DNA of 22,604 bases from Halanaerobiales bacterium (GTDB taxonomy: Bacteria; Bacillota_F; Halanaerobiia; DY22613), in NCBI GenBank assembly GCA_023128035.1, contig JAGMES010000068.1, positions 1 through 22,604 of the forward strand, read 5' to 3'. The position numbers and the translations under genes are program-made. This document shows positions 1 to 7,760 of the stretch, piece after piece. Below the pieces are notes generated by a model. The model had not been told where the DNA came from, did not search any database, and saw only the letters and a program-made list of their open reading frames with translations. The first letter of the stretch is position 1, and the number at the start of each line of letters is the position of its first letter.

Positions 1-840
1 TATTTTTCAATAAAAGTAACTAATTGTAGGCTTTTTGTGGGCTAATCATATAATATTATTTTCAATTATTTAACCAATGAAAGTTTTGATAAATATTTAG
101 ATATTTTATCTATTAAGGTTGATCCAAGGATTAACATAATTATTAAATTTAATTTAGATAAATTAAGTTATATTCAAAACAATTACTCCCAACGAGTCAA
201 TAAATATTCAGATGTGATTGTAGAAGTATCAAGAGGTCAATTACACGAATTTAATTTATTTGAAAAGCTAAGAACGTGTAGTTTTAGTCCTATAATAAAA
301 ATTACTTTTGAATGTAATTTGGCTTCTTTGAAAGATTTAGAGAATATAATAAACTATTTATCCCGGTTTAATACTGTAAAGTATATCGTGTTGAATCCTG
401 ATTGTTATAGAGATTTTAATTTTAATGCCTATATGAAGTTAAATAAAATGGGCAGTTCAGATCTGCAGGTGTTTTTAGACCGTGGTAACTTTCCAGCTAA
501 TTTATTAAAAGAACATCCGTATAACGCGTATATATTAAATTTTAAGAGAGATCACCCTGATAAAAAAGGTTTGCCACGTTATTTAGTAATTAATAGTAAT
601 GGTTGTGTTTTCCCAGAAGGCTTGGATGAAAGATTTGAAGATTTCAAATTAGGTAATATTTACAATCAAACTTTATTCGAAATGTTGGAAGGTTATTGGT
701 TATCTAATAATCATGTTTTATTTAAAACTGTGTGCGAACAAGTATATAATGACTATATTTTAGATTATCCATTTTATTTTATACCTTGGCGATATTTATT
801 TATAAAAGAGATATTAACAGGTATTAGTAAAAGTTTTTAG
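1..840 (+). pseudogene. Decayed radical SAM-type protein gene, 5' end outside the window
   Basis: One frame is open from position 46 to the TAG at 838-840 and continues upstream across a single in-frame TAA (43-45) to the window edge. There is no ATG, GTG or TTG between that TAA and a GTG at 214, and no ribosome site precedes the GTG, so the original start was upstream. Residues just before and after the stop read VTNCRLFVG*SYN. This matches the spacing of the radical SAM CxxxCxxCY motif with the second and third cysteines replaced by V and S. The remainder has alternating strand/helix segments like the second half of a radical SAM barrel, then a PRYLVINSNGCVFPEG stretch resembling the start of a SPASM/twitch tail. 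No GGEP motif is seen. The intact radical SAM gene follows 13 bases later. A working product translated from GTG 214 (208 residues, a cluster-free partner protein) cannot be excluded. Confidence 0.55.
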
Positions 841-853
841 AGGAGGGAATTAA

Positions 854-1783
854 ATGATTTCCCATATAAATTTTATGTTGACGAGACGTTGTAATAGTAA
901 ATGTCGGTACTGTTATTTAAATGCTCAAGAAGAAAGTACAGAAAAAGAATTAGAATTAGAAAAGATTTATATGTTTCTAGAGTGCTATAAACAAAACAGG
1001 GGTAAATCGATTCAATTTACGGGTGGTGAGCCTCTTTTATATCCGCATATTGAAGAGGTTCTTCGATATGCGAACAAATTGGGGTTATGGGTTACATTAT
1101 TCACAAATGGTTTATTATTAGACGATGATATATTTATTCGGATTAAGGACAATGTGAATCATTTTGTGATAAGTCTTGATGGGCCAGAAAAAGTTCATGA
1201 TTTTAATCGTGGTGTTAAAAAGGCATACCAAAGTATAATTAAAGTTCTTGAGCTCTTTAAAGAGCATAAGGTTAGCTATTCAATTCAAATGACTATAGAT
1301 AAATTCAATATCGAATATATTGATGAAATTGGTGAATTAGCAAGTAATTATTGTGCTAAAATTGTAATATTAGCGAATGTTATCGGCCAGGGTAGAGGTC
1401 ATAATTGTACAGACTACTTAAACAATGAAAAAGACTTGTTACTAATCAAAAAAAAGTCAAAAGAACTTTCCAAAAAGTATAATTATAGGCCATATTTTTC
1501 AACAAATTTGTACGGCGAAAAAGAAATTAAGACCTATTTTAAAGATAATGTTATAATTCCTCTATTTTGGGTAGATTCCCAAGGAGATATCTGTCTATTT
1601 TCTGCTGCCAATAAACAAGAATTTAAAATTAGTCATATTTCAAATTATCCTTTTTTAAATTTAGATAAAGTATGGAAAAAAGCAGAAGAAATAATGAGAA
1701 TTTTGAATGCACAAGTATTTAATAAAAAAATATGTAGCTATTACGGCGAATTAGAAATTTTAGTTAATAACTATAAATCGTAG
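854..1783 (+). CDS. Radical SAM enzyme, probable peptide-modifying type
   Basis: The 309-residue product carries CNSKCRYC at residues 13-20 (C13, C17, C20, the ligands of the SAM-binding 4Fe-4S cluster) followed by Y21. GGEP at 57-60 binds the SAM amino group in this family, and VISLDG at 105-110 fits a later barrel strand. Such enzymes cleave SAM to a 5'-deoxyadenosyl radical. The tail keeps the strand pattern of a SPASM/twitch region (WVDSQGDICLF, about 239-249) but has only C247 and C294, too few for a standard SPASM domain with two auxiliary clusters. The start ATG has an AGGAGGG site 5 bases upstream. Neighbours are a decayed relative, an ABC exporter and a peptidase, so modification of a small ribosomally made peptide is the likeliest role. 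The substrate is not visible here. Confidence 0.85.
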   Translation: MISHINFMLTRRCNSKCRYCYLNAQEESTEKELELEKIYMFLECYKQNRGKSIQFTGGEPLLYPHIEEVLRYANKLGLWVTLFTNGLLLDDDIFIRIKDNVNHFVISLDGPEKVHDFNRGVKKAYQSIIKVLELFKEHKVSYSIQMTIDKFNIEYIDEIGELASNYCAKIVILANVIGQGRGHNCTDYLNNEKDLLLIKKKSKELSKKYNYRPYFSTNLYGEKEIKTYFKDNVIIPLFWVDSQGDICLFSAANKQEFKISHISNYPFLNLDKVWKKAEEIMRILNAQVFNKKICSYYGELEILVNNYKS

Positions 1784-1794
1784 GGGGGTTATTT

Positions 1795-2778
1795 ATGAAA
1801 AGGGTTTTAATTTGTGAAAATGTTGTACGAAAATTTATGGTTGGTAAGCGAGAGAATAAGCGTGAGATTACTGTACTTAATAACATTAATTTAGAAGTAA
1901 AATGCGGAGAAATTTTTGGGTTATTAGGACCAAATGGTGCAGGAAAAACTACCCTAATGAAAATTATTTCTACTCTTTTGTATCCGACGGAAGGCAATGT
2001 TTATGTTAACGGATATGATATTTTTACGGATGAGAAAAAAATCAAGCGATCTATAGGTGTATTGCTTGCAAACAATAGATCTATTTATTTAAAATTGACT
2101 GCAAAAGAAAACCTAAAGTTTTTCTGTAATTTATACGGAGTGCAGCGTTCTATTCAGGAAGAAAGGATTGATACTGTATTAAAGACTGTTAATCTGCTGG
2201 AACGAAAAAATGATTATGCGGAAAATTTTTCGAATGGTATGTTACAAAGGTTAAATATTGCAAGAACCATCGTACATAATCCTGATTTTTTGATACTGGA
2301 CGAGCCATCGAATGGTCTAGATCCAAATGCTGCAAATGATGTTAGAAATACAATTATCAATCTGAATAATATGGGAACCACTATACTTCTGACAACTCAT
2401 AACATGATGGAAGCTGATATTTTATCGAACAGAGTCGCCATTATTGATAAAGGTAAGATTATCAGTGAGGGAGATCCAGAGACTTTAAAAAATAGCTTGG
2501 GTAATAATATTTGTGAGATTATGGTGAAAAGAGTAGATTTAGAAAATGCTAAAAACGTTTTAAAGGGGTTATATATAGATAAGTTTAACATTATTAGTGG
2601 CGATGACATTAATACGCTTCGAATTAGAGTTCTGAACATTAATAAGTACACTCTGCAGGAAATAAACGATATTTTACATGCTAATGGAATTGAGATCAAA
2701 TCTATCTCATTGCATAAACCTATGTTTGAAGATGTGTTTATTAACTTAACTGGAAAGGTATTTGGAAAGGGTGATTGA
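1795..2778 (+). CDS. ABC transporter ATP-binding protein, ABC-2 (CcmA/NatA-like) class
   Basis: This 327-residue cytoplasmic ATPase would power the two permeases encoded next. Visible motifs are Walker A GPNGAGKT (45-52), a signature FSNGM (145-149) where LSGGQ is usual, Walker B with D-loop FLILDEPSNGLDP (165-177) and the switch histidine H202 in TTHNM. SNGM-type signatures are common in ABC-2 exporters of the NatA/CcmA class. About 100 residues follow the nucleotide-binding core, as often found in this class. A run of six G directly after the preceding stop supplies the ribosome site for ATG 1795. Spacing to both neighbours is a few bases, so the gene is co-transcribed. Export of a peptide made by the upstream radical SAM enzyme is inferred from context only. 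Confidence 0.93.
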   Translation: MKRVLICENVVRKFMVGKRENKREITVLNNINLEVKCGEIFGLLGPNGAGKTTLMKIISTLLYPTEGNVYVNGYDIFTDEKKIKRSIGVLLANNRSIYLKLTAKENLKFFCNLYGVQRSIQEERIDTVLKTVNLLERKNDYAENFSNGMLQRLNIARTIVHNPDFLILDEPSNGLDPNAANDVRNTIINLNNMGTTILLTTHNMMEADILSNRVAIIDKGKIISEGDPETLKNSLGNNICEIMVKRVDLENAKNVLKGLYIDKFNIISGDDINTLRIRVLNINKYTLQEINDILHANGIEIKSISLHKPMFEDVFINLTGKVFGKGD

Positions 2779-2782
2779 TATT

Positions 2783-3583
2783 ATGGAGAACTTTTTAAAA
2801 ATTTTTTTATCTAGTTTTATTAAGCAAATAAAAGAATTTAATAGATATCCTAATTTTTATTTAAAAAGCTTATTTTATACCCCAATTGCGATTTTGTTAC
2901 CGTTTTGGTTTACAATTCGTTTCTTTTTGAATAATAATGATGTTAATAGTATAAATACCAGTTTTACCTTGTTACTTGGTGTTATTCTATGGAATTTTAT
3001 TTACTTCTCTGTCATTGAAGCTTACAACATTATCAGTAGGGAACTCAATACAGATACAATTTATCTCGTTTTTTTAGCTCCTATCTCTAAAATAGCCTGG
3101 TTGTTAGGAGCCAGTTTTGCTCCTAGTATAATGTTTATTTTCTCATTGGGAATTGTTACTGTAATTTTTTATTTAATTACTCAACCTGTAATTATGATTA
3201 ATGGTTTACTATTTATAACGGCATTGGTCTTGACGGTAATTTTAAGCTGGTCCATGAGTTTAGGTGTATTTATTTTAACTATTTGGTTAAAAAGGATATT
3301 TAACATTTTGAATATTGGATTAGAAATTATAGCAATATTTGTTGGTGTATTATACCCTGTCTCTCATATACCTAGTTTTATACGCGTGATTAGCTATTGT
3401 ATTCCGTTGACCTACGGGATATCCTTATTCAGACAATCTTTTGTTGGAGTTAATTTATCCAGTGTAGGGTATGAAGTTTTAGCAATGGCTTTATTTACGT
3501 TGTTTTATATGTTGATATCAATTATCTTCTTTAATCGTTTTGAAAGGAGGTTGAAACAAAATGGGTCTTTCCTCCAATATTAA
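2783..3583 (+). CDS. ABC-2 type transporter permease, first subunit
   Basis: A 266-residue integral membrane protein with about six hydrophobic segments, including those near residues 30-45, 65-80, 105-130 and 140-170, and two towards the C-terminus. The pattern ELNTDTIYLVFLAPIS in the first cytoplasmic loop corresponds to the conserved ABC-2 stretch around (G)TL..L...P. I chose ATG 2783 over an upstream in-frame TTG at 2762, because the TTG lies inside the ATPase gene while ATG 2783 follows an AAAGGGTG site and begins 4 bases after the ATPase stop. With the next gene it forms a pair of different permeases, so the transporter is probably a heterodimer of membrane subunits driven by the ATPase. 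Confidence 0.87.
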   Translation: MENFLKIFLSSFIKQIKEFNRYPNFYLKSLFYTPIAILLPFWFTIRFFLNNNDVNSINTSFTLLLGVILWNFIYFSVIEAYNIISRELNTDTIYLVFLAPISKIAWLLGASFAPSIMFIFSLGIVTVIFYLITQPVIMINGLLFITALVLTVILSWSMSLGVFILTIWLKRIFNILNIGLEIIAIFVGVLYPVSHIPSFIRVISYCIPLTYGISLFRQSFVGVNLSSVGYEVLAMALFTLFYMLISIIFFNRFERRLKQNGSFLQY

Positions 3584-4382
3584 AGCTATGCTATATATGA
3601 TCAAAAAAAATTACATTATTAATATGAGATATAAAGCGGATTCTTTATCAATTCTATTTCGACCAATAGTAGGAATTCTTCCCATACTAATTTTTGCAAA
3701 TTATATTCAAATTCAACAAAATAATTTTTATAACTATACGGGAACATCTAAATATATATCCTACCTGACAATTACATATTTTTTTATAGCTTTTATCACA
3801 GATTTAATGGTGAGTGCGAGTGTTTTAATTACTATGGAAATGCAAAGGGGAACCCTTGCTACACTGATGCTCTCTCCTGTTAATGCAATTCAGCTGTTTT
3901 TTGGTAATTTAATTGCGGAACTTTTAGTACAAATTTTTGATTTTTTTATATTTTACATTTTGATTTCACTTATATTTAGAGAAAGTATTGTTTTTCAAAA
4001 TGTATGGCTGATGTTTTATGTAATATTTATTTCTTCACTGGTTGCTTTTGGATTAGGAATTTTACTAGCTGGAGTTACCATGAAGACAAAATCAACTAAT
4101 GCAACATTTATGATTAATTCATTCTTGATTTTCATTGCAGGTGTAAGTTATCCGATTACGATCTTTCCTACATGGTTGAAATCCATTGCTTTATTAAATC
4201 CAATTACTTACTGTGTAGATTTAATGAGATACAGCGTATTGGGAACTTTTACATATTTAAATTCAAATGTAGAAATTTTGATTGCTTCATTATTTAACAT
4301 TACTTTGTTTATCTTAGGTATAAAATTTTATAGAAAAATTGTTCGAGGGCTTAAAGAAACTGGCCAACTTGTTAATTATTAA
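3561..4382 (+). CDS. ABC-2 type transporter permease, second subunit
   Basis: A 273-residue membrane protein with about six hydrophobic segments and the ABC-2 loop RGTLATLMLSPV in its first half. A YPITIFPTWLK...NPITY stretch is also typical of ABC-2 permeases; the first permease has a matching YPVSHIPSFIR...IPLTY, so the two are distant paralogues. The gene overlaps the end of the first permease by 23 bases. Its AAAGGAGG site lies inside that gene, about 10 bases before ATG 3561, implying translational coupling. It completes an ATPase plus two-permease exporter. The transported substrate is unknown; the radical SAM and peptidase genes in the operon suggest a modified peptide. Confidence 0.87.
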   Translation: MGLSSNIKAMLYMIKKNYIINMRYKADSLSILFRPIVGILPILIFANYIQIQQNNFYNYTGTSKYISYLTITYFFIAFITDLMVSASVLITMEMQRGTLATLMLSPVNAIQLFFGNLIAELLVQIFDFFIFYILISLIFRESIVFQNVWLMFYVIFISSLVAFGLGILLAGVTMKTKSTNATFMINSFLIFIAGVSYPITIFPTWLKSIALLNPITYCVDLMRYSVLGTFTYLNSNVEILIASLFNITLFILGIKFYRKIVRGLKETGQLVNY

Positions 4383-4407
4383 TTTGTGTGATGAAGGAGT
4401 GTATAAT

Positions 4408-4977
4408 ATGGTTAATTTACTGTTAACTTCAGCAGGTTTTGAAAATCCAAAGATTGGAGATGAATTTATACGATTAATAGGCAAACCACCTTCTGACATT
4501 AGGGTATTATTTATCCCAACTGCTGCAATAAATGAAGAACAGTTGAAATTTGTTGAGGAATCAAAATTTGAGTTATTAAAAGTAGGAATAATGGAAGATA
4601 ATATTCATACTTTTAATCTTGATCGTGTGGTTACATATGATAAAGTTGCAAAATATGATTCAATTTATGTATGTGGAGGAAATACCCTTCATTTACTAAA
4701 TAAAATTAAAGATATTAAGTTTGATATTATACTGAAGAAATTAATTGATGATGGGAAATTGTATGTGGGGGTTAGTGCGGGAAGCATAATACTTGGACCT
4801 AAAGTTCGTGATCAACCTGGTTTAAAAATTATTGATACATGTATCATCCCACATTATTCTGATGACTTCAGGGAAAAATTAGAGGTTCTAAAAAAGCAAA
4901 ACGAGTATTCAATTACTCCCCTTACAGACATGCAAGCATTATTAATAAGGGATAAGAATTATCAAATTATTGAATAG
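4408..4977 (+). CDS. Peptidase family S51 (peptidase E-like) protein
   Basis: The 189-residue product matches the aspartyl dipeptidase/cyanophycinase-type serine peptidases of family S51. It has an early LLLTSAGF strand, CGGNTLHLL (89-97) forming the oxyanion region, the nucleophile elbow GVSAGS (S123) and a downstream PHYSDDFR with H149 as probable catalytic histidine. It is slightly shorter than the roughly 200-230 residues usual in the family. ATG 4408 is preceded by GAAGGAGT with good spacing; the frame is open further upstream, but that part lies inside the permease gene. It begins 25 bases after the permease stop, so it belongs to the same operon and is its last gene. Removing residues from the exported peptide, or degrading it for self-protection, are both possible and both inferred. 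Confidence 0.85.
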   Translation: MVNLLLTSAGFENPKIGDEFIRLIGKPPSDIRVLFIPTAAINEEQLKFVEESKFELLKVGIMEDNIHTFNLDRVVTYDKVAKYDSIYVCGGNTLHLLNKIKDIKFDIILKKLIDDGKLYVGVSAGSIILGPKVRDQPGLKIIDTCIIPHYSDDFREKLEVLKKQNEYSITPLTDMQALLIRDKNYQIIE

Positions 4978-5151
4978 ACTTTGGTAGTTGGGATTGAGGT
5001 GGAAATACTTCTTTAAAATTACCCCTTGAGATAGTAATGGTTGAACCCTAAAATAGTTACTATAAATTGGCGATAATCGCCGAATAGTCGCCATAATAAG
5101 TGAAAGCAATAGCAATTACATCAATTCCTCCGGCATAAATATTTGAGTAGC

Positions 5152-5186
5152 AAGGACTTCTTATGATTTGATCAGAAGTCCTTTTT
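5152..5186 (+). terminator. Intrinsic terminator of the radical SAM/ABC/S51 operon
   Basis: A perfect 10-bp stem, AAGGACTTCT (5152-5161) with AGAAGTCCTT (5174-5183), has a 12-base loop and runs into TTTTT (5182-5186). It lies 174 bases after the S51 stop codon and is the first convincing terminator downstream of that operon. Confidence 0.85.
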
Positions 5187-5214
5187 ACATTTACTACTTA
5201 TTAAAAACAACAGT

Positions 5215-5382
5215 GTTGCAGAACTTAAAAAGAACTACGTAGACAAGTAACGATCGCATAAGTTGAATGAAATAGTTTTTATGTAGGGACATGTAGAGGA
5301 ATATGATAATAGTTGTCTAAGTATTAATGAAGCAGTAGTAATTTAATTGATCAGCAATTTAAAACGTGAAATTCAAAAGTAA
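5215..5382 (+). pseudogene. Possible short gene remnant with three in-frame stops
   Basis: Read in one frame, this stretch gives protein-like segments: VAELKKNYVDK, HKLNEIVF, GHVEEYDNSCLSINEAV and LISNLKREIQK. They are separated by stops at 5248 (TAA), 5284 (TAG) and 5344 (TAA). The segments are charged and helix-like, but AT-rich noncoding DNA often yields K/N/I-rich frames, so this may be chance. I do not recognise the family. If real, it is debris of a small gene left beside the R-M operon. Confidence 0.2.
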
Positions 5383-5402
5383 GATAATGGGAGGAAAGTA
5401 AG

Positions 5403-7760
5403 ATGGCTATTAAAAAGAGTGAATTGTATAGTAATCTTTGGAAAAGTTGTGACCAGTTACGAGGTGGTATGGATGCATCTCAATATAAAGATTATATATT
5501 AACCTTTTTATTTATGAGATATGTAACAGATAAATATTATGGGAAAAAAGATGCTTTAATTGAAGTGCCAGAAGGAGGAAGTTTTAGAGATCTTATTAAG
5601 CTTAAAGGGAACAAAGAAATTGGAGATAAAACCAATAAAGTTATAAGAAAAATGGCAGATGCCAATGACTTAGTTGGAGCTATTACAGTAGCGGATTTTA
5701 ATGATTCAGATAAACTTGGAAAAGGTAAGGAATTGGTAGATCGTCTAAGCAATCTAATCTCCATTTTTGAAGATAAGGCCTTTGATTTTAGTGGCAATCA
5801 TGCAGATGGCGATGACATAATTGGGGATGCATACGAATATTTAATGAGGCATTTTGCAACAGAATCGGGTAAAAGCAAAGGTCAATTTTACACACCTGCT
5901 GAAGTATCGAGAATAATGGCAAAGGTAATCGGTATTGATAAAGCAAAGAGTCAAGACCAGACTATTTATGATCCAACCTGTGGTAGTGGATCCTTGTTGT
6001 TAAAAGCTGCGGATGAGGCACCGGTTAAAGTTACAATATACGGTCAAGAAAAAGACGTTGCTACTGTAGGACTGGCTAAAATGAATATGATTCTTCATGG
6101 TAATGAATTTCCAGATATTAGGCAAGGTGATACTCTATCTTCACCAGATTTTAAAGATAAGGATGGACAATTAAAGACCTTTGATTTCGCAGTAGCAAAC
6201 CCACCATTTTCTACAAAAGCTTGGAGCAACGGATTTGACCCACAAAATGATGTTTTTGAACGATTTACTGATTACGGTATACCACCTGCTAAAAATGGTG
6301 ATTATGCTTTCCTACTTCACTTTATACGTTCCTTAAAGAGTAAAGGTAAAGGTGCGATTATTTTACCTCATGGTGTACTCTTTAGGGGTAATGCTGAAGC
6401 AGAAATCAGAAAAAAAATCATTAAGAGAGGTTATATCAAAGGGATCATTGGTCTTCCAGCTAACCTTTTCTATGGAACAGGTATTCCAGCAGCAATTATC
6501 GTACTAGACAGAGAAAATGCTGATGTAAGAAAAGGTATCTTTATGATTGATGCCAGTAAAGGATTTATCAAGGATGGAAATAAAAATAGGCTAAGGGAAC
6601 AAGATGTTCATAAAATAGTAGATGTCTTTAACAAACAGTTAGAATTTCCTAAATACTCAAAAATGGTTGGGATAGGGGAAATTGAAAAGAATGAGTACAA
6701 CTTAAATATTCCAAGATACATTGATAACCAAGAGGAAGAAGATATCCAGGACATTGCGGCACATTTATTAGGAGACATCCCTAATCGTGATATTGATAAA
6801 CTTCAAAAATACTGGGATGTATATCCAGGCCTTCGTAAAGCATTATTTTCTGAAAGTGATAGAGAGGGCTATAGTAAGCTAATTGCAAATAAAGAGATTG
6901 TAAAAGAGATTATTTTTGACCATGATGAGTTTATAAATTATACAACTGAAATTTTTACAATAATCAATAATTGGCGTGGAAAGCATACCGCCTTGCTAAA
7001 AAGTATCAATTCAGGTTCTGATCCTAAGGCGATTATATATGAAATATCTGAGAATATTTTAAAAATCTTTGACAGGAGAATTCTTATTGATAAATATGAT
7101 ATTTACCAATATCTCATGACCTATTGGTTAGAAACCATGAAAGATGATGTGTACTTGATTGTAGAGAATGGTTGGATACCAGATAGGGATTTAATTCCTG
7201 ATGAACTAATTATTAATAAATATTTTATAAAGGAAAAAGAAGCTATTGAAGTATTAGAACAGGTAAAAGATGAGTTTACTAGAAAAAAAGAAGAGTTTGA
7301 GGAAGAACACACTGGAGAAGAGGGAGTACTTGAAGAAATAAAAAATGATAAAGGGAAAATTACAAAGGCGAGCTTAAAAAAAAGAATGAAAGAAATTAAA
7401 AATGAGTTTTATTTGAGAGAGGAACTCGAAATATTAGATGATTATATGTTGCTAATAGATCAAGAAGCAGATGCTAACAAAAAAATTAAAGAAGCTATGA
7501 AAGCCCTTGATAAAAAGGTGAGTGAAAAATATAAGGTTCTTACAGTTGAGGAAATCAAAGTGTTACTGGTTGATGACAAATGGATGACATCAATTATTTC
7601 AGATGTAAATGGAGAAATGGAAAGAATATCACATCGTTTAACATCTAGAATAAACGAACTTGCTGAACGTTATGATAAGACACTGTCACAGCTAGAGGAG
7701 GAGGTTGATCAGTTAACTGAAAAGGTGGAAAGTCATTTGAAAAGGATGGGGTTTGCATGA
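5403..7760 (+). CDS. hsdM: Type I restriction-modification system methyltransferase subunit HsdM
   Basis: HsdM provides the adenine-N6 methyltransferase of a type I R-M complex, using SAM. The 785-residue protein begins with the typical HsdM helical domain (SELYSNLWKSCDQLRGG, then YKDYILTFLFMRY). It has QFYTP at 161-165, the SAM-binding motif DPTCGSGS at 190-197 and the catalytic NPPF at 266-269, the form characteristic of N6-adenine enzymes. The methylase domain ends at about residue 440. A long charged, largely helical C-terminal part (about 450-785, with a likely coiled coil at 735-780) makes it longer than the roughly 500 residues of E. coli EcoKI HsdM. ATG 5403 follows GGGAGGAAAG. Its stop overlaps the hsdS start as ATGA. 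Confidence 0.97.
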   Translation: MAIKKSELYSNLWKSCDQLRGGMDASQYKDYILTFLFMRYVTDKYYGKKDALIEVPEGGSFRDLIKLKGNKEIGDKTNKVIRKMADANDLVGAITVADFNDSDKLGKGKELVDRLSNLISIFEDKAFDFSGNHADGDDIIGDAYEYLMRHFATESGKSKGQFYTPAEVSRIMAKVIGIDKAKSQDQTIYDPTCGSGSLLLKAADEAPVKVTIYGQEKDVATVGLAKMNMILHGNEFPDIRQGDTLSSPDFKDKDGQLKTFDFAVANPPFSTKAWSNGFDPQNDVFERFTDYGIPPAKNGDYAFLLHFIRSLKSKGKGAIILPHGVLFRGNAEAEIRKKIIKRGYIKGIIGLPANLFYGTGIPAAIIVLDRENADVRKGIFMIDASKGFIKDGNKNRLREQDVHKIVDVFNKQLEFPKYSKMVGIGEIEKNEYNLNIPRYIDNQEEEDIQDIAAHLLGDIPNRDIDKLQKYWDVYPGLRKALFSESDREGYSKLIANKEIVKEIIFDHDEFINYTTEIFTIINNWRGKHTALLKSINSGSDPKAIIYEISENILKIFDRRILIDKYDIYQYLMTYWLETMKDDVYLIVENGWIPDRDLIPDELIINKYFIKEKEAIEVLEQVKDEFTRKKEEFEEEHTGEEGVLEEIKNDKGKITKASLKKRMKEIKNEFYLREELEILDDYMLLIDQEADANKKIKEAMKALDKKVSEKYKVLTVEEIKVLLVDDKWMTSIISDVNGEMERISHRLTSRINELAERYDKTLSQLEEEVDQLTEKVESHLKRMGFA

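Larger units (their letters stand above)
4978..5402 (+). other. 425-base spacer between the peptide-type operon and the R-M operon
   Basis: No intact gene is visible. The stretch holds a weak 7-bp stem (5031-5037 with 5057-5063), a small GGCGA/TCGCC hairpin at 5069-5081 followed by another TCGCC, the intrinsic terminator at 5152-5186, and a possible gene remnant at 5215-5382. On the minus strand a 45-codon frame (5063-5197) is open but has no ATG, GTG or TTG. A convincing promoter for hsdM was not found; the AAGATAATGGGAGGAAAG before 5403 provides only its ribosome site. Confidence 0.6.

Noticed and set aside
1252..1265. 14-bp palindrome GCTCTTTAAAGAGC inside the radical SAM gene
   Set aside because: Short, within a well-supported coding sequence, and of a size expected by chance in 22 kb of AT-rich DNA.
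2762..2782. TTG 2762 as start of the first permease
   Set aside because: It lies within the ATPase gene without its own site; ATG 2783 follows an AAAGGGTG site.
4339..4407. Longer N-terminus for the S51 peptidase
   Set aside because: The extra 23 codons lie mostly inside the second permease gene and have no ribosome site; ATG 4408 has a good one and begins at the family's usual first strand.
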